Shown: positions 23,706-31,365 of the stretch, piece by piece | How positions within the stretch are numbered: position 1 is the stretch's first letter | Layout: every line of letters starts with the position of its first letter | IMG/VR virus record: IMGVR_UViG_3300034137_000033 | Span: 1-50,808 of that record | DNA length: 50,808 bases | From: a virus | Reading direction: 5' to 3' (one strand) | Program-made: the position numbers and the translations under genes | Notes under the pieces: model-generated | Database searches by the model: none | What the model was told of the DNA's origin: nothing | Seen by the model: the letters and a program-made list of their open reading frames with translations, nothing else

Positions 23706-25046
23706 ATGACAACTAATAAAAAGCGTCCTAGTGACCTTGCAACTGTTTGGGATAAGAATCTCGATGCAGTGTTTCATGTTCATAGGCCTGGCAACTCACA
23801 GAAAGCCACTGTCCGCCAAGTTGTTGATGCAGTGGTTGCAGCAATTCCCACACCTGAACCAGGTGAAGAAACTCCTGTATCTGGCATCGAGACAGGTACA
23901 ATTGTGATGCTGCCGGAGGGTGCATACACTGATTACTTTGAGTGCGATGGAAGTATCAAAGAGAGATCCCTGGCTTCAGAACTGGCTGAAATAATCAATG
24001 GTGGTACTCCGAAATATCAGAGCATCCTTTCGAGCAGTGTTGCCCGTAAATCGCTGACAACTGGTGAAGTCTTGGATGCAGTCTACTTCAAGGGGCTTCT
24101 GTTTACTCTTAATAGCGTTACTCCATTCATTACAGCTTATGATTCGAGTTTCAATCTGGTTTACTCCAATGCATCAGCTTTAGGGCATAAGCGCCTGGTG
24201 GTTACGGATAACGCTCTGTACTTCCTTAATAGCAGCTATAATATTTATTGCGTTCAAGTAAACGGGTCAACGGTCACGGCTACATATGCTGGTGATTCAT
24301 CACAATCTACAAACGGTGGATTCAGCGCTGTCAGTGTTTCCGCTGATGAAGACCTGTTTTGCTGGATCTCCCTGCGTCGCCTATACAACCCCAAAACAAA
24401 CACGAAGCGAAACCTTTCTGGCGTGTTCTCGATTGGCGGGCTCGACCAAGGAAGCACCATAGTGAAGACAGAAAGTGGTCGCATTTTCTTCGTCGGTACG
24501 TATGGAGCTTCAGCGCCTGGCCTGTATGAGATGTTCCTGGATACTGCGGTTCCGACCGTCACATCTGCCAGGCTTGTTCAGTCTATTTACCCTGGGCCTG
24601 ACACGATCAAATGTGCCGGTGATTTCGTGTATTTCGGCGTTGCCGGCATACAGTACAAGCTGAACGCAAGGACGGATCGAGTCACCTCGGTCACATCGCC
24701 ATATTTCGTCAACGCTACCGCTGTTACACACAGCATCGCTTGCCATAACAACTTCCTTTTTGTGAATGGTCTTCGTGCTACGGCCAACAATTTCGGATAC
24801 GTGTCGTTCGACTATGGGAATACGTTCACGAAGCTAGCGGCCTTCAACACAAAGCTTGCTGGAATGCTGATTGATCCAGTCGCTCACAAAGCCGTGTACT
24901 TCGGCGACTCCGGGACGGTGGGATCTGCTGACGGCAGCTCAGGAAACGTGGAGATTCATCAGCTGACTCTGCTCGATAACAACTATTTCAAATTGCCTCT
25001 CGTGACCGGGGCATGTGAGGGGTATCGGTTCTATGTCAAAAAATAA
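23706..25046 (+). CDS. Tail-collar-containing receptor-binding-like protein
   Basis: This 446-aa protein has a short N-terminal region (WDKNLDAVFHVHRPG and KATVRQVVDAVV). Then comes GTIVMLPEGAYTDYFECDGS, a pattern close to phage tail-collar domains. The remainder is beta-propeller-like with an Asp-box-like FDYGNTFTKLA. It probably binds the host surface. I chose the ATG at 23706 over an upstream TTG at 23679. Its last 14 nt overlap the next gene. It shares the propeller style with the protein encoded upstream, so the two may act together. Confidence 0.62.
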   Translation: MTTNKKRPSDLATVWDKNLDAVFHVHRPGNSQKATVRQVVDAVVAAIPTPEPGEETPVSGIETGTIVMLPEGAYTDYFECDGSIKERSLASELAEIINGGTPKYQSILSSSVARKSLTTGEVLDAVYFKGLLFTLNSVTPFITAYDSSFNLVYSNASALGHKRLVVTDNALYFLNSSYNIYCVQVNGSTVTATYAGDSSQSTNGGFSAVSVSADEDLFCWISLRRLYNPKTNTKRNLSGVFSIGGLDQGSTIVKTESGRIFFVGTYGASAPGLYEMFLDTAVPTVTSARLVQSIYPGPDTIKCAGDFVYFGVAGIQYKLNARTDRVTSVTSPYFVNATAVTHSIACHNNFLFVNGLRATANNFGYVSFDYGNTFTKLAAFNTKLAGMLIDPVAHKAVYFGDSGTVGSADGSSGNVEIHQLTLLDNNYFKLPLVTGACEGYRFYVKK

Positions 25047-25419
25047 ACTGCATTTCGACGATGCCGGGTATGTGTACGGGTATGGCGACCTACCGGGCAC
25101 ACAGTTCGTTGAGGTCGAGAATTTTGAAGAAGCACTACAGGCCTTCTCAAGCCGGAAGTCCCTGAGAATCGTCGACGGCGAGCTCGTGATTGAGGTCTCT
25201 CGCGAAGGAAAACAGAAGGAAGTCCTGAGGGCTCGTGATGAGCTGCTTGCTGAGTCTGATCTGCTTCGTGTGAGACTGCTCGATAGTGAGGACATCACCG
25301 GCACTATCGACACTGAGGGGAGGCAGCGACTGGCCGTTTACAGGCAGGCTTTGCGCGACGTAACGCTACAAGACCCATTTGCCGTGGCTTGGCCAACTTT
25401 GGAGACAAACGATGAGTAA
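25033..25419 (+). CDS. Tail-fibre assembly chaperone-like protein
   Basis: This 128-aa protein ends with YRQALRDVTLQDPFAVAWPT, the signature of many phage tail-fibre assembly proteins, which typically read RQALRDI...P..V.WP. The N-terminal half (LHFDDAGYVYGYGDLPG) resembles the entry strands of that family. It would help to fold the adjacent receptor-binding protein. The start overlaps the upstream gene by 14 nt; GAGGGG lies before it. Its stop overlaps the next start. Confidence 0.7.
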   Translation: MSKNKLHFDDAGYVYGYGDLPGTQFVEVENFEEALQAFSSRKSLRIVDGELVIEVSREGKQKEVLRARDELLAESDLLRVRLLDSEDITGTIDTEGRQRLAVYRQALRDVTLQDPFAVAWPTLETNDE

Positions 25420-25609
25420 AAATAGTGTATGGCTGGAGCTTGATGGGGATCGAGTGCTGGTGGATGCTGGTAGTGCTGCTGAGGGATATTGGCGAGGGCT
25501 GTGGTATTGCGAGCCTGGATCTATTGCGCCTGATCAACCTGAGGCTCCTGTTGAGAAGCCTGCCAGGAAAGTGCGGGTCAAAAAGGTTGTCGAGGGCTCA
25601 GATTCCTAA
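25412..25609 (+). CDS. Small hypothetical protein
   Basis: This 65-aa protein is not recognised, with an aromatic middle (YWRGLWYCEPGSI) and a basic C-terminus (KPARKVRVKKVVE). It overlaps the chaperone-like gene by 8 nt at its start and the convergent gene 25598-25855 by 12 nt at its end. It is probably co-translated with the fibre genes. Confidence 0.55.
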   Translation: MSKNSVWLELDGDRVLVDAGSAAEGYWRGLWYCEPGSIAPDQPEAPVEKPARKVRVKKVVEGSDS

Positions 25610-25855
25610 GTCTTCTTCAAGTTTCATACCGCGCATGAGGCGCTCGTCTGCGAATATCTCCAGGGCTTTTTTCTTAACTGCATCAGCGAACTCAGTAATT
25701 GGTTGTCCGTTATCAATCGCCTCACGCTGATATTCAGTAGCGCGTTCAATCACTCGAACGTAGTTGTACTCACCGTGCTTCTTTAACGCGACGTGGAATG
25801 GGTTCGCAGGGTCGAAGTTTTCAAGTGCTTGTGCAACTGCGGACTTTACGCTCAT
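25598..25855 (-). CDS. Hypothetical protein
   Basis: This 85-aa helical, charged protein is not recognised (ATEYQREAIDNGQPI and EFADAVKKKALEIF). It is leftward between rightward genes. The ATG at 25855 is preferred over a GTG at 25861. It lies against the holin promoter region; expression is uncertain. Confidence 0.5.
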   Translation of the reverse strand: MSVKSAVAQALENFDPANPFHVALKKHGEYNYVRVIERATEYQREAIDNGQPITEFADAVKKKALEIFADERLMRGMKLEEDLGI

Positions 25856-25878
25856 AAACACTTATCCGTTTAAAGTGA

Positions 25879-25915
25879 TACAATAAATAATAGACTCACA
25901 TAATAAATAGAAGAA
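25879..25915 (+). promoter_or_regulatory. TACAAT box and AATAAATAGAAG leader of the lysis genes
   Basis: GTGATACAAT (TACAAT 25879-25884) is identical over ten bases to the box before 23706. A variant leader AATAAATAGAAGAAAG (25902-25917) follows before the holin ATG. Confidence 0.5.
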
Positions 25916-25921
25916 AGTCTA

Positions 25922-26134
25922 ATGTCAATTTCCCAATATGTCACGGTTGAGGCTACCAAGCTTTCGCCGCCAGTCGCAGTAATTACAGCTTCAATAAGCG
26001 GAATGTCAGTCGACGACTGGATTAAAGCCCTGACGGTTTTATATCTTGTTTGCCAAATTACATTCTCTGTACTGAAGAATAGGCGCGAAGCTAAAGAGAG
26101 CGAGGCAAAGAAGGTAGTCGGCGATGCCGAATAA
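25922..26134 (+). CDS. Holin
   Basis: This 70-aa protein has two hydrophobic segments (about residues 12-28 and 34-52) with the pattern SGMSVDDWIKALTVLYLV, followed by a charged tail (KNRREAKESEAKK). This is typical of small two-segment phage holins. It opens or depolarises the inner membrane to trigger lysis. It is first in the order holin, endolysin, Rz, Rz1, and its end overlaps the endolysin start by 11 nt. GAAAG precedes the ATG. Confidence 0.8.
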   Translation: MSISQYVTVEATKLSPPVAVITASISGMSVDDWIKALTVLYLVCQITFSVLKNRREAKESEAKKVVGDAE

Positions 26135-26588
26135 GCGTATTGCTGGATATACCCTTGCGGCGACTATTAGTATTGCCACTGCTGTTGTTGCCAGCTTTGA
26201 AGGACTTCGAACTACAGCCTATCTAGATCCAATCGGAATTCCCACTATCTGTTACGGACACACAGCTACGGCAAAGATAGGCGACAGCAAAACACCAGCC
26301 GAATGTAAAGAACAGCTTAGTAAAGATCTGCTAATCGCAATCCAGGATGTTGAGAACCGGGTGAAAGTTGACATGACTGTTGAACGTCGTGCCGCGCTTG
26401 TTTCTTTTGTATACAACGTGGGTGGTACGAAGTTTGGGAGCTCAACTCTGCTGAAGAAGCTGAATGGTGGCGACGTCCGTGGTGCCTGCGCTGAGCTGTC
26501 GAAGTGGGTGTACGCCGGGGGTGTGAAGCTCAAAGGGCTTGTTACTAGGCGCGCTGAAGAACGTGCGCTGTGTGAGATCGGGCTATGA
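26124..26588 (+). CDS. SAR-type endolysin (T4/P22-like lysozyme)
   Basis: This 154-aa muramidase begins with a weakly hydrophobic segment (residues 9-23, LAATISIATAVVA) that fits a signal-anchor-release sequence. E26, D35 and T41 form the canonical E-8-D-5-T triad (FEG, LDP, PTICYGH). Further lysozyme motifs follow (LVSFVYNVGG, LVTRRAEER). It cleaves peptidoglycan after release from the membrane. Its stop overlaps the Rz start (ATGA). Confidence 0.92.
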   Translation: MPNKRIAGYTLAATISIATAVVASFEGLRTTAYLDPIGIPTICYGHTATAKIGDSKTPAECKEQLSKDLLIAIQDVENRVKVDMTVERRAALVSFVYNVGGTKFGSSTLLKKLNGGDVRGACAELSKWVYAGGVKLKGLVTRRAEERALCEIGL

Positions 26589-27043
26589 ACAAGTACCTGC
26601 TGATCGCTCTGTTCGCCATGGCGGCGCTTGTAAGTTGCCTCGTTCTGAAGCATGAGCGTGATGGGCTTATTGGCAGCCTAGAGGCGTCGAACGCTCGCGT
26701 GGCGCAGCTGGAATCCGATGCTACGTCTGCCGCCCTGGCACTTCAAGCTCGTGATGCCTTGGACAAAAAACAATACGAAGAGATGACCAATGCAAAAAAC
26801 GAAAATGAAGGCCTTCGCGCTCAGCTCTCTGCTGGCACTAAGCGGCTGCTCGTCCGCGCCAATTGTCCAAAGCAGCTGCCAACCGTTGCCGGAACCACCA
26901 GCGTGGATGATGGAGCAGAACCAGCGCTTACAGCCGTTGCTGGACAGGATTATCTACGTCTCAGAGAGCAAATAATCGTTACTGAGGCGCAGCTCGCGGG
27001 GCTTAGGGAATACATCCGTCAGGTCGTCCAGGTGGTGAAATGA
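26585..27043 (+). CDS. Rz inner-membrane spanin subunit
   Basis: This 152-aa protein has a single N-terminal membrane segment (LLIALFAMAALVSCLVL) followed by a long alpha-helical periplasmic region rich in A, E, Q and R, as in i-spanins. With Rz1 it fuses inner and outer membranes in the last lysis step. The nested Rz1 reading frame confirms the call. It overlaps both neighbours by 4 nt. Confidence 0.85.
   Translation: MNKYLLIALFAMAALVSCLVLKHERDGLIGSLEASNARVAQLESDATSAALALQARDALDKKQYEEMTNAKNENEGLRAQLSAGTKRLLVRANCPKQLPTVAGTTSVDDGAEPALTAVAGQDYLRLREQIIVTEAQLAGLREYIRQVVQVVK
26790..26975 (+). CDS. Rz1 outer-membrane lipoprotein spanin
   Basis: This 61-aa protein is nested in the +1 frame of Rz. 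It has a basic start (MQKTKMK), a short hydrophobic stretch and the lipobox LALSGC. Lipidation at the cysteine would leave a small proline-containing mature protein (PLPEPPAW). The ATG at 26790 has GAAGAG in front of it; an internal ATG at 26805 lacks such a site. Confidence 0.85.
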   Translation: MQKTKMKAFALSSLLALSGCSSAPIVQSSCQPLPEPPAWMMEQNQRLQPLLDRIIYVSESK

Positions 27044-27996
27044 TGGCAAGCCTGGCAGACAAGACAATCAAGCATCAGATCGCTCTCAGGGGGCAGTTCA
27101 CTCGCGTTGCGAAACAAGCTGCGCTGCATCTCCAGGCACTCAAAGTGGCCATCAAGGCCGAGCTCGACGAAGCCATGACAGCCCGCAACTGGAGCGCTGT
27201 AGCACGTCTCAGGAAGACTTTCGTCACTATCGACAAGCTCATTGCTGACGAGTACGCGCTGATGTCTGAGACGCTCAAGGCGGAGCTTGGCGACCTGTTC
27301 GTGTACGAGTCCGAATTCACAACCAAGCTTCTTGGCTTCGACTTCAGCAACAGTCTGGTCACCGAAAAGCTGGTTGAGAGCATCGTAAGCAGCGACCCGT
27401 TTGACGGCAAAATTCTCGGGGAGTGGCTCGACGAGCAGAAGCTTGCGACACAGATCAAAGTGAAGCAGACGATCCGGCTTGGGGTGCTCAACGGGTTGTC
27501 TACGTCGAAGATCGTGGATGCGTTGTATGCAGAGCCCGGCAATCCTTTCCTGGGTGCGAAGAGGAACGCCGAGGTGATGGTTCGTACAGCATCAGCTCAT
27601 GTCACCTCGCAGGCCTCCCTGAAGACTTTTGAGCGTGTTGGTTTTGGTTCGTATCAGCTGAGTGCTGTGCTCGACTCACGTACCACGCCTGTGTGCCGTG
27701 CCCTAGACGGCAAGATCTACAAGACCTCGGATAAGGCCAGGAAAGTGCCGCCATTTCACCCAGGCTGTCGCACAGTGATGATCGCTGTCGGTGAAGATGA
27801 TCCAGCATTTACTGATGGGTACGAAGACTGGTTGGGCAAGCAGAGTGCCGGCGAGCAAGAGGCGATCCTTGGGCCTGCGAGGTACAGGCTATGGAAGTCA
27901 GGCCAGCCACTGGAAAGCTTCGTGGATCTCGATACCCATCACGTGATCCCGCTTGACCAGCTGAGATCAAAAGAAGTTTTTCTGAATCAAGGATGA
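27040..27996 (+). CDS. Mu gpF / SPP1 gp7-like minor head protein
   Basis: This 318-aa protein has a helical N-terminal part. Its C-terminal motif is AVLDSRTTPVCRALDGKIY, then PPFHPGCRT, the conserved cysteine- and histidine-bearing core of the Phage_Mu_F family. Members are internal or portal-associated head proteins needed for DNA packaging or ejection. The family is usually beside the portal, but here it lies behind the lysis genes. Two ATGs (27040, 27043) are possible. The last codons overlap the start of a duplicated noncoding element. Confidence 0.85.
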   Translation: MMASLADKTIKHQIALRGQFTRVAKQAALHLQALKVAIKAELDEAMTARNWSAVARLRKTFVTIDKLIADEYALMSETLKAELGDLFVYESEFTTKLLGFDFSNSLVTEKLVESIVSSDPFDGKILGEWLDEQKLATQIKVKQTIRLGVLNGLSTSKIVDALYAEPGNPFLGAKRNAEVMVRTASAHVTSQASLKTFERVGFGSYQLSAVLDSRTTPVCRALDGKIYKTSDKARKVPPFHPGCRTVMIAVGEDDPAFTDGYEDWLGKQSAGEQEAILGPARYRLWKSGQPLESFVDLDTHHVIPLDQLRSKEVFLNQG

Positions 27997-28139
27997 CTTG
28001 TTTTGCCTCTCCTCAGCCGCCCCCACTACTGCCTCTTTATTTAAGAGAAAGAAAGGAGAGATCGATAGTAGTGGGGGTAGATCAACACCCGCCGAAGGGC
28101 GAGAACAACCATAAACCCTTGGCTAAGAGAAACGCTTTT
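27974..28139 (+). ncRNA. Duplicated hairpin-plus-box noncoding element, copy B
   Basis: CCCCCACTACT (28020-28030) pairs with AGTAGTGGGGG (28067-28077), an 11-bp stem with a 36-nt loop. A small CGCC/GGCG hairpin follows, then ATAAACCCTTGGCTA and AGAGAAACGCTTTT (28126-28139), directly abutting the next ATG. The order and 3' box match copy A at 2501-2632. AAGTTTTTCT also precedes both, though here it is coding. Confidence 0.5.
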
Positions 28140-28505
28140 ATGACTTACGCAAGCTACGAAGATTTTAGGAATGAATTCGGAGACGACGATCTGCCTGACG
28201 ACGCCGAAATCAGGGTAGCCAGAGCAATCGACCGAGCATCGCGCTTGGCTGATACGTACATCCGCTCAAATGGCATTACCGTACCCCTGGTCGACCCGGT
28301 AGCTATCGCGGACGTCCGGGGCTCAGTGCTCGATATCGCTCGATACAACTCATGGCCGGACACGGACAGCGAAAATCTCCGCAAGCGCTACGAAGACGCC
28401 CTGGCTTTCCTTGAAGGTGTCGCCACGGGCAAGATCCATCTTGTCTCGCAGGGCCAAACCACCACTGGCTCGAAGCTCACTAATATCCGTCTTTTCCGAG
28501 CCTGA
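28140..28505 (+). CDS. DUF1320 (Mu gp36-like) head-tail connector
   Basis: This 121-aa protein resembles the DUF1320 family: an acidic start (YEDFRNEFGDDDLPDD), a helix with RVARAIDRASRLADTYI, then DVRGSVLDIARYNSW and RKRYEDALAFLEGVA. It forms an adaptor between portal and tail. The ATG at 28140 directly follows AGAGAAACGCTTTT of the duplicated element, whose AGAG would serve as ribosome-binding site. An in-frame upstream start at 27993 would add 49 low-quality residues and is rejected. Confidence 0.78.
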   Translation: MTYASYEDFRNEFGDDDLPDDAEIRVARAIDRASRLADTYIRSNGITVPLVDPVAIADVRGSVLDIARYNSWPDTDSENLRKRYEDALAFLEGVATGKIHLVSQGQTTTGSKLTNIRLFRA

Positions 28506-28507
28506 TC

Positions 28508-28981
28508 ATGATCCCGGTCATCGCCAGAGCTCTGGCGGCATCGTCAACTGGCGACAGATCAATCGAGCTCGTAGCTAATACAAAGCAGCTTCAAGCCTTG
28601 GCCGCGAAGGTGAAGAAGCTAGGCCCGAACAATCCGCACATCCGCGCAGGCTTGCAGGAAGTCGCGGCACTTTGGGAAAACCGGATCAAAGCTAACTTCC
28701 GCCGTTCGGTAAACCCTTATGGCGAAAAATGGGCTGACATCAAAAATCGCAAAGGCCAGCCGCTGCTCGATACAGGCATGCTCCGCAACAGCATCAGTGG
28801 TGAGGTTCGTGGACTCAGCATAGTCCTCGGATCACCCCTTGAATACGCAGACACCCACCAAAACGGGATCAAAGTTAAACAGCGAATGTTCCTGCCGAGC
28901 AAAGAACGTGGACTGCCGGATAAGTGGAAAAATGAGTACGTGAAAATACTAATAAGAAATGTCGAAAAGGCACTCGCATGA
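28508..28981 (+). CDS. Virion morphogenesis protein (Mu gpG-like, tail completion)
   Basis: This 157-aa protein has the Phage_tail_S/Mu G pattern: FRRSVNPYGEKWADIKNRKGQ, then LLDTGMLRNSISGEV, and FLPSKERGLPD near the end. It is involved in joining heads and tails. It lies 2 nt after the DUF1320 gene and overlaps the next gene by 4 nt, in a compact connector operon. Confidence 0.8.
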   Translation: MIPVIARALAASSTGDRSIELVANTKQLQALAAKVKKLGPNNPHIRAGLQEVAALWENRIKANFRRSVNPYGEKWADIKNRKGQPLLDTGMLRNSISGEVRGLSIVLGSPLEYADTHQNGIKVKQRMFLPSKERGLPDKWKNEYVKILIRNVEKALA

Positions 28982-29424
28982 ATATCTCCGATCACCTAGA
29001 ACTAATTAAAATCCAACTGGAAGCTTTGCCGTCAAAACCAACCATCAAATTCTTCTCCGGCGAGCTCGAAGTAGACGACCTGAAGAATCTCAAGCTTGAT
29101 GGCAAACGCCCGTACATCCTTCTCTCCTGCGGGGGAGGCAACGTCCCGGACAAGAACTCCAGGGTGAAACTAGAGCTCGACGCAATGTTCGGAGCCTGGG
29201 TTATCGGCAAGATAGATCCAACCACCCACGGAATGTCATCTATCGCTGCTGACACCGCAGTAGAGATTGCAAAGATTATTGAGGGCTTCCGTGGCGACCC
29301 CAAAACAAATACGAAGATCCCCGTGTTACAATTAATCAAAGAAGCATTTAATGGCGTCACTGACGGCAAGTCAGACTTTAGCGCTTGGTCAGTTATCTGG
29401 TCGCAACGAATCGTGCTCGTTTGA
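28978..29424 (+). CDS. Tail terminator-like protein (DUF1834/Mu gp37-like)
   Basis: This 148-aa mixed alpha/beta protein has ILLSCGGGNVPDKN in the middle and ends WSVIWSQRIVLV. Its position after the gpG-like gene and before the tube gene matches Mu gp37/DUF1834 proteins, which cap the tail tube. It overlaps the previous gene by ATGA. Family similarity is moderate; the position carries much of the call. Confidence 0.62.
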   Translation: MNISDHLELIKIQLEALPSKPTIKFFSGELEVDDLKNLKLDGKRPYILLSCGGGNVPDKNSRVKLELDAMFGAWVIGKIDPTTHGMSSIAADTAVEIAKIIEGFRGDPKTNTKIPVLQLIKEAFNGVTDGKSDFSAWSVIWSQRIVLV

Positions 29425-29431
29425 GCTCAAA
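29418..29431. promoter_or_regulatory. Palindrome CGTTTGAGCTCAAA, copy 1
   Basis: A 14-bp stretch containing the 12-bp palindrome TTTGAGCTCAAA, identical to 32307-32320. Both lie shortly upstream of an AATAATAAG leader. Possible operator; chance repetition is not excluded. Confidence 0.3.
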
Positions 29432-29443
29432 ACAAATACCAAC

Positions 29444-29458
29444 AATAATAAGAATAGG
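29444..29458 (+). promoter_or_regulatory. AATAATAAGAATAGG leader of the tail tube gene
   Basis: A repeated leader ending in AGG, 7 nt before the ATG at 29466. No TACAAT-like box is obvious in front. Confidence 0.5.
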
Positions 29459-29465
29459 TAAATAT

Positions 29466-30242
29466 ATGTCTTACGGATTTAACTCACCGGACAATACCAT
29501 CGGCTGGATCGGTAACAGCGGTGCAATGATCGAGCGGCTCGACTCAAACGACCAGCCAGTCAGTGGTGCCATGTATGTTGGCCAAGCGTCTTCAGCATCA
29601 CTTGCTCTTAGCTCTGACAAGGTTGAGATGATGGATATGACCTACGGTACGCTTGGTGTTGCACAGTCCAAGGTGATCAAGAACACCGCTGAGCTGACCA
29701 TGAACCTCAAGTCGTTCAATCCAGACGTGCTAGCGCTCGTTATGTACGGCGACGTCTACAAGGACGTTGCGGTGCCAGGTGCCACCGCTTCAATTAAGGC
29801 GTTTAAGGAGTCCAATGCTATTGTCCCTGGGATCATCTCCTTACTGACCAGCGTAACCATCAAGGGAGAGGCTGAGCCACTGACTGAAGGTCAAGACTAC
29901 GTTATCTCTAACGGCTCTCTCTATTTCCCAAAAACCTCGGCAATCCAAGATGGTGATATTGTTGATGTCGTTTACGAAAAAGCCGCTGTGCGCAGGATCG
30001 AGGGCTTCACCAACACCGGTGTGAACGTGCGTATTACCTTCGACGGTATCAACCTGGCAAATGATGATGCCCCGGTGAAAGTGGTTTACCACAAAGTCTC
30101 GCTGTCTCCTGCAGCCCAGCGTCAGCTGTTGTCTTCGGATTACGCGGATCAGGAAATCAAAGGCACCTTGCTTGTATCCAAAGCAGTTACAGGCGCTGGA
30201 CGCTCCAAGCTGTTCGTTGAAGAGCATGTAACTGCAGCCTGA
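29466..30242 (+). CDS. Major tail tube protein
   Basis: This 258-aa beta-rich protein starts SYGFNSPDNTIGWIGNSG and has repeated strand-loop patterns (VEMMDMTYGTLGV, AELTMNLKSFNPDVL, VRITFDGINLANDD). These are typical of long-tail tube proteins with a central Ig-like or beta insertion. It lies between connector genes and tail chaperone genes and is followed by a strong terminator, as for a highly expressed structural gene. The ATG at 29466 is chosen by the leader and AGG. Confidence 0.75.
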   Translation: MSYGFNSPDNTIGWIGNSGAMIERLDSNDQPVSGAMYVGQASSASLALSSDKVEMMDMTYGTLGVAQSKVIKNTAELTMNLKSFNPDVLALVMYGDVYKDVAVPGATASIKAFKESNAIVPGIISLLTSVTIKGEAEPLTEGQDYVISNGSLYFPKTSAIQDGDIVDVVYEKAAVRRIEGFTNTGVNVRITFDGINLANDDAPVKVVYHKVSLSPAAQRQLLSSDYADQEIKGTLLVSKAVTGAGRSKLFVEEHVTAA

Positions 30243-30259
30243 TCGCATGCGTTTACATA

Positions 30260-30281
30260 GGGGCCTAGCGGCCCCATTTTT
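30260..30281 (+). terminator. Terminator after the tail tube gene
   Basis: GGGGCC, a TAGC loop, GGCCCC, then ATTTTTATT. It separates the tube gene from the convergent cassette. Confidence 0.88.
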
Positions 30282-31365
30282 ATTGAGATAATTTAAATTC
30301 GAGATTGGGTTGTAGCGCAAATTGCCATAGAGGTAACTGATCTCCGGTATAGCCGTCAGGTATCTTCACGGAAAACACTTCAGGATCGACCCTAGCATCC
30401 AGCGCGACTATCCTGCTCTCGTACACAGTATGTTCATTATAGGCGCTAGTCACCATTGAACTAAGCTCGCCCAACATCGCGAATCCCTGTTCTTCCTCCC
30501 ATGGTACATCTGGATAAAATTCATATCTAACTGATAAAACTCTATCCCCATCCATTCGAGCAGCAGGAGTATCTGTTGTCCAGGTTCCAAAGCGAATTAG
30601 GTAGAACGCTATATTTTTGTCCGCGCCAACCACAATTTCGTTTCCAGCACAGTAAATTTTGACATCACCAATCGTAATGCTCGCCTGACCATCATCTGTA
30701 ACAATGGCCTCATTGTCGACACTGGAGACTAATTCAACTGCAAGATTTGGCGTAGTTCCGATCATCCTGTCACCCAGAACTATCATCTCATTTTTTGCGT
30801 ATGCTTCGATAAAGGTAGTTGTGTACTTATTTCGATGCTCGGTCATAGAGCCTTTCGAAATCAACACCCATTTTCGTATTCTTGAAAAATAGATCGCAAA
30901 CTTTACAGTCGTACCCTGTAGTGCTGCATATGTTTCTAGACGCTCAACGTAATCCTTTCTAAACTCATACCCAGCTTTAGGATCGCCATGATGGCAATTC
31001 TTGACTTCTACCAAGAATCTATTGCCGTCCTGAAGGGTTATTGAATAGTCAGGGGCCTGGATAGGTTTGCCAGATGCAAATATGTTACCGCTGTCCTCCT
31101 GCTTAATCATCGCGCATTGCCCGAGGGCTCCCGCGACGTGAGCAAAAAGAGCCTCTACACGTTTGCCATGAAGTATATTTTGGTTCTTTAGAGAAGCCTT
31201 CAGCGATAAACCAACCTTTTCTAAGAAGTCGTTAATATCATCTTCGGCTTCAATTTTATAATTGTTATCGCGGCTTACTGCGGAGAAAAGCTCTATGGGA
31301 TCAAACTTTAACGGATTTCTAGGTAGTCGCTTCAACTGATTACTGCTCCCTTTATGTTGACCCAT
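30280..31365 (-). CDS. PD-(D/E)XK endonuclease-like protein, candidate defence effector
   Basis: This 361-aa protein has E71 in a helix, D106 in APDYSITLQDG and E120/K122 in FLVEVKN, the order of a PD-(D/E)XK restriction-type nuclease. The C-terminal ~200 residues are unassigned and may sense a target. It is leftward in the middle of the tail genes and overlaps the histidine phosphatase gene by 34 nt, so the two are coupled. It would cut DNA; which DNA is unknown. It looks AT-richer than the structural genes by eye, consistent with later acquisition. Confidence 0.6.
   Translation of the reverse strand: MGQHKGSSNQLKRLPRNPLKFDPIELFSAVSRDNNYKIEAEDDINDFLEKVGLSLKASLKNQNILHGKRVEALFAHVAGALGQCAMIKQEDSGNIFASGKPIQAPDYSITLQDGNRFLVEVKNCHHGDPKAGYEFRKDYVERLETYAALQGTTVKFAIYFSRIRKWVLISKGSMTEHRNKYTTTFIEAYAKNEMIVLGDRMIGTTPNLAVELVSSVDNEAIVTDDGQASITIGDVKIYCAGNEIVVGADKNIAFYLIRFGTWTTDTPAARMDGDRVLSVRYEFYPDVPWEEEQGFAMLGELSSMVTSAYNEHTVYESRIVALDARVDPEVFSVKIPDGYTGDQLPLWQFALQPNLEFKLSQ

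Noticed and set aside
27993-28139. Longer start for the DUF1320 gene
   Set aside because: The extra 49 residues translate the duplicated hairpin element and are not like the family; the ATG at 28140 fits family length.
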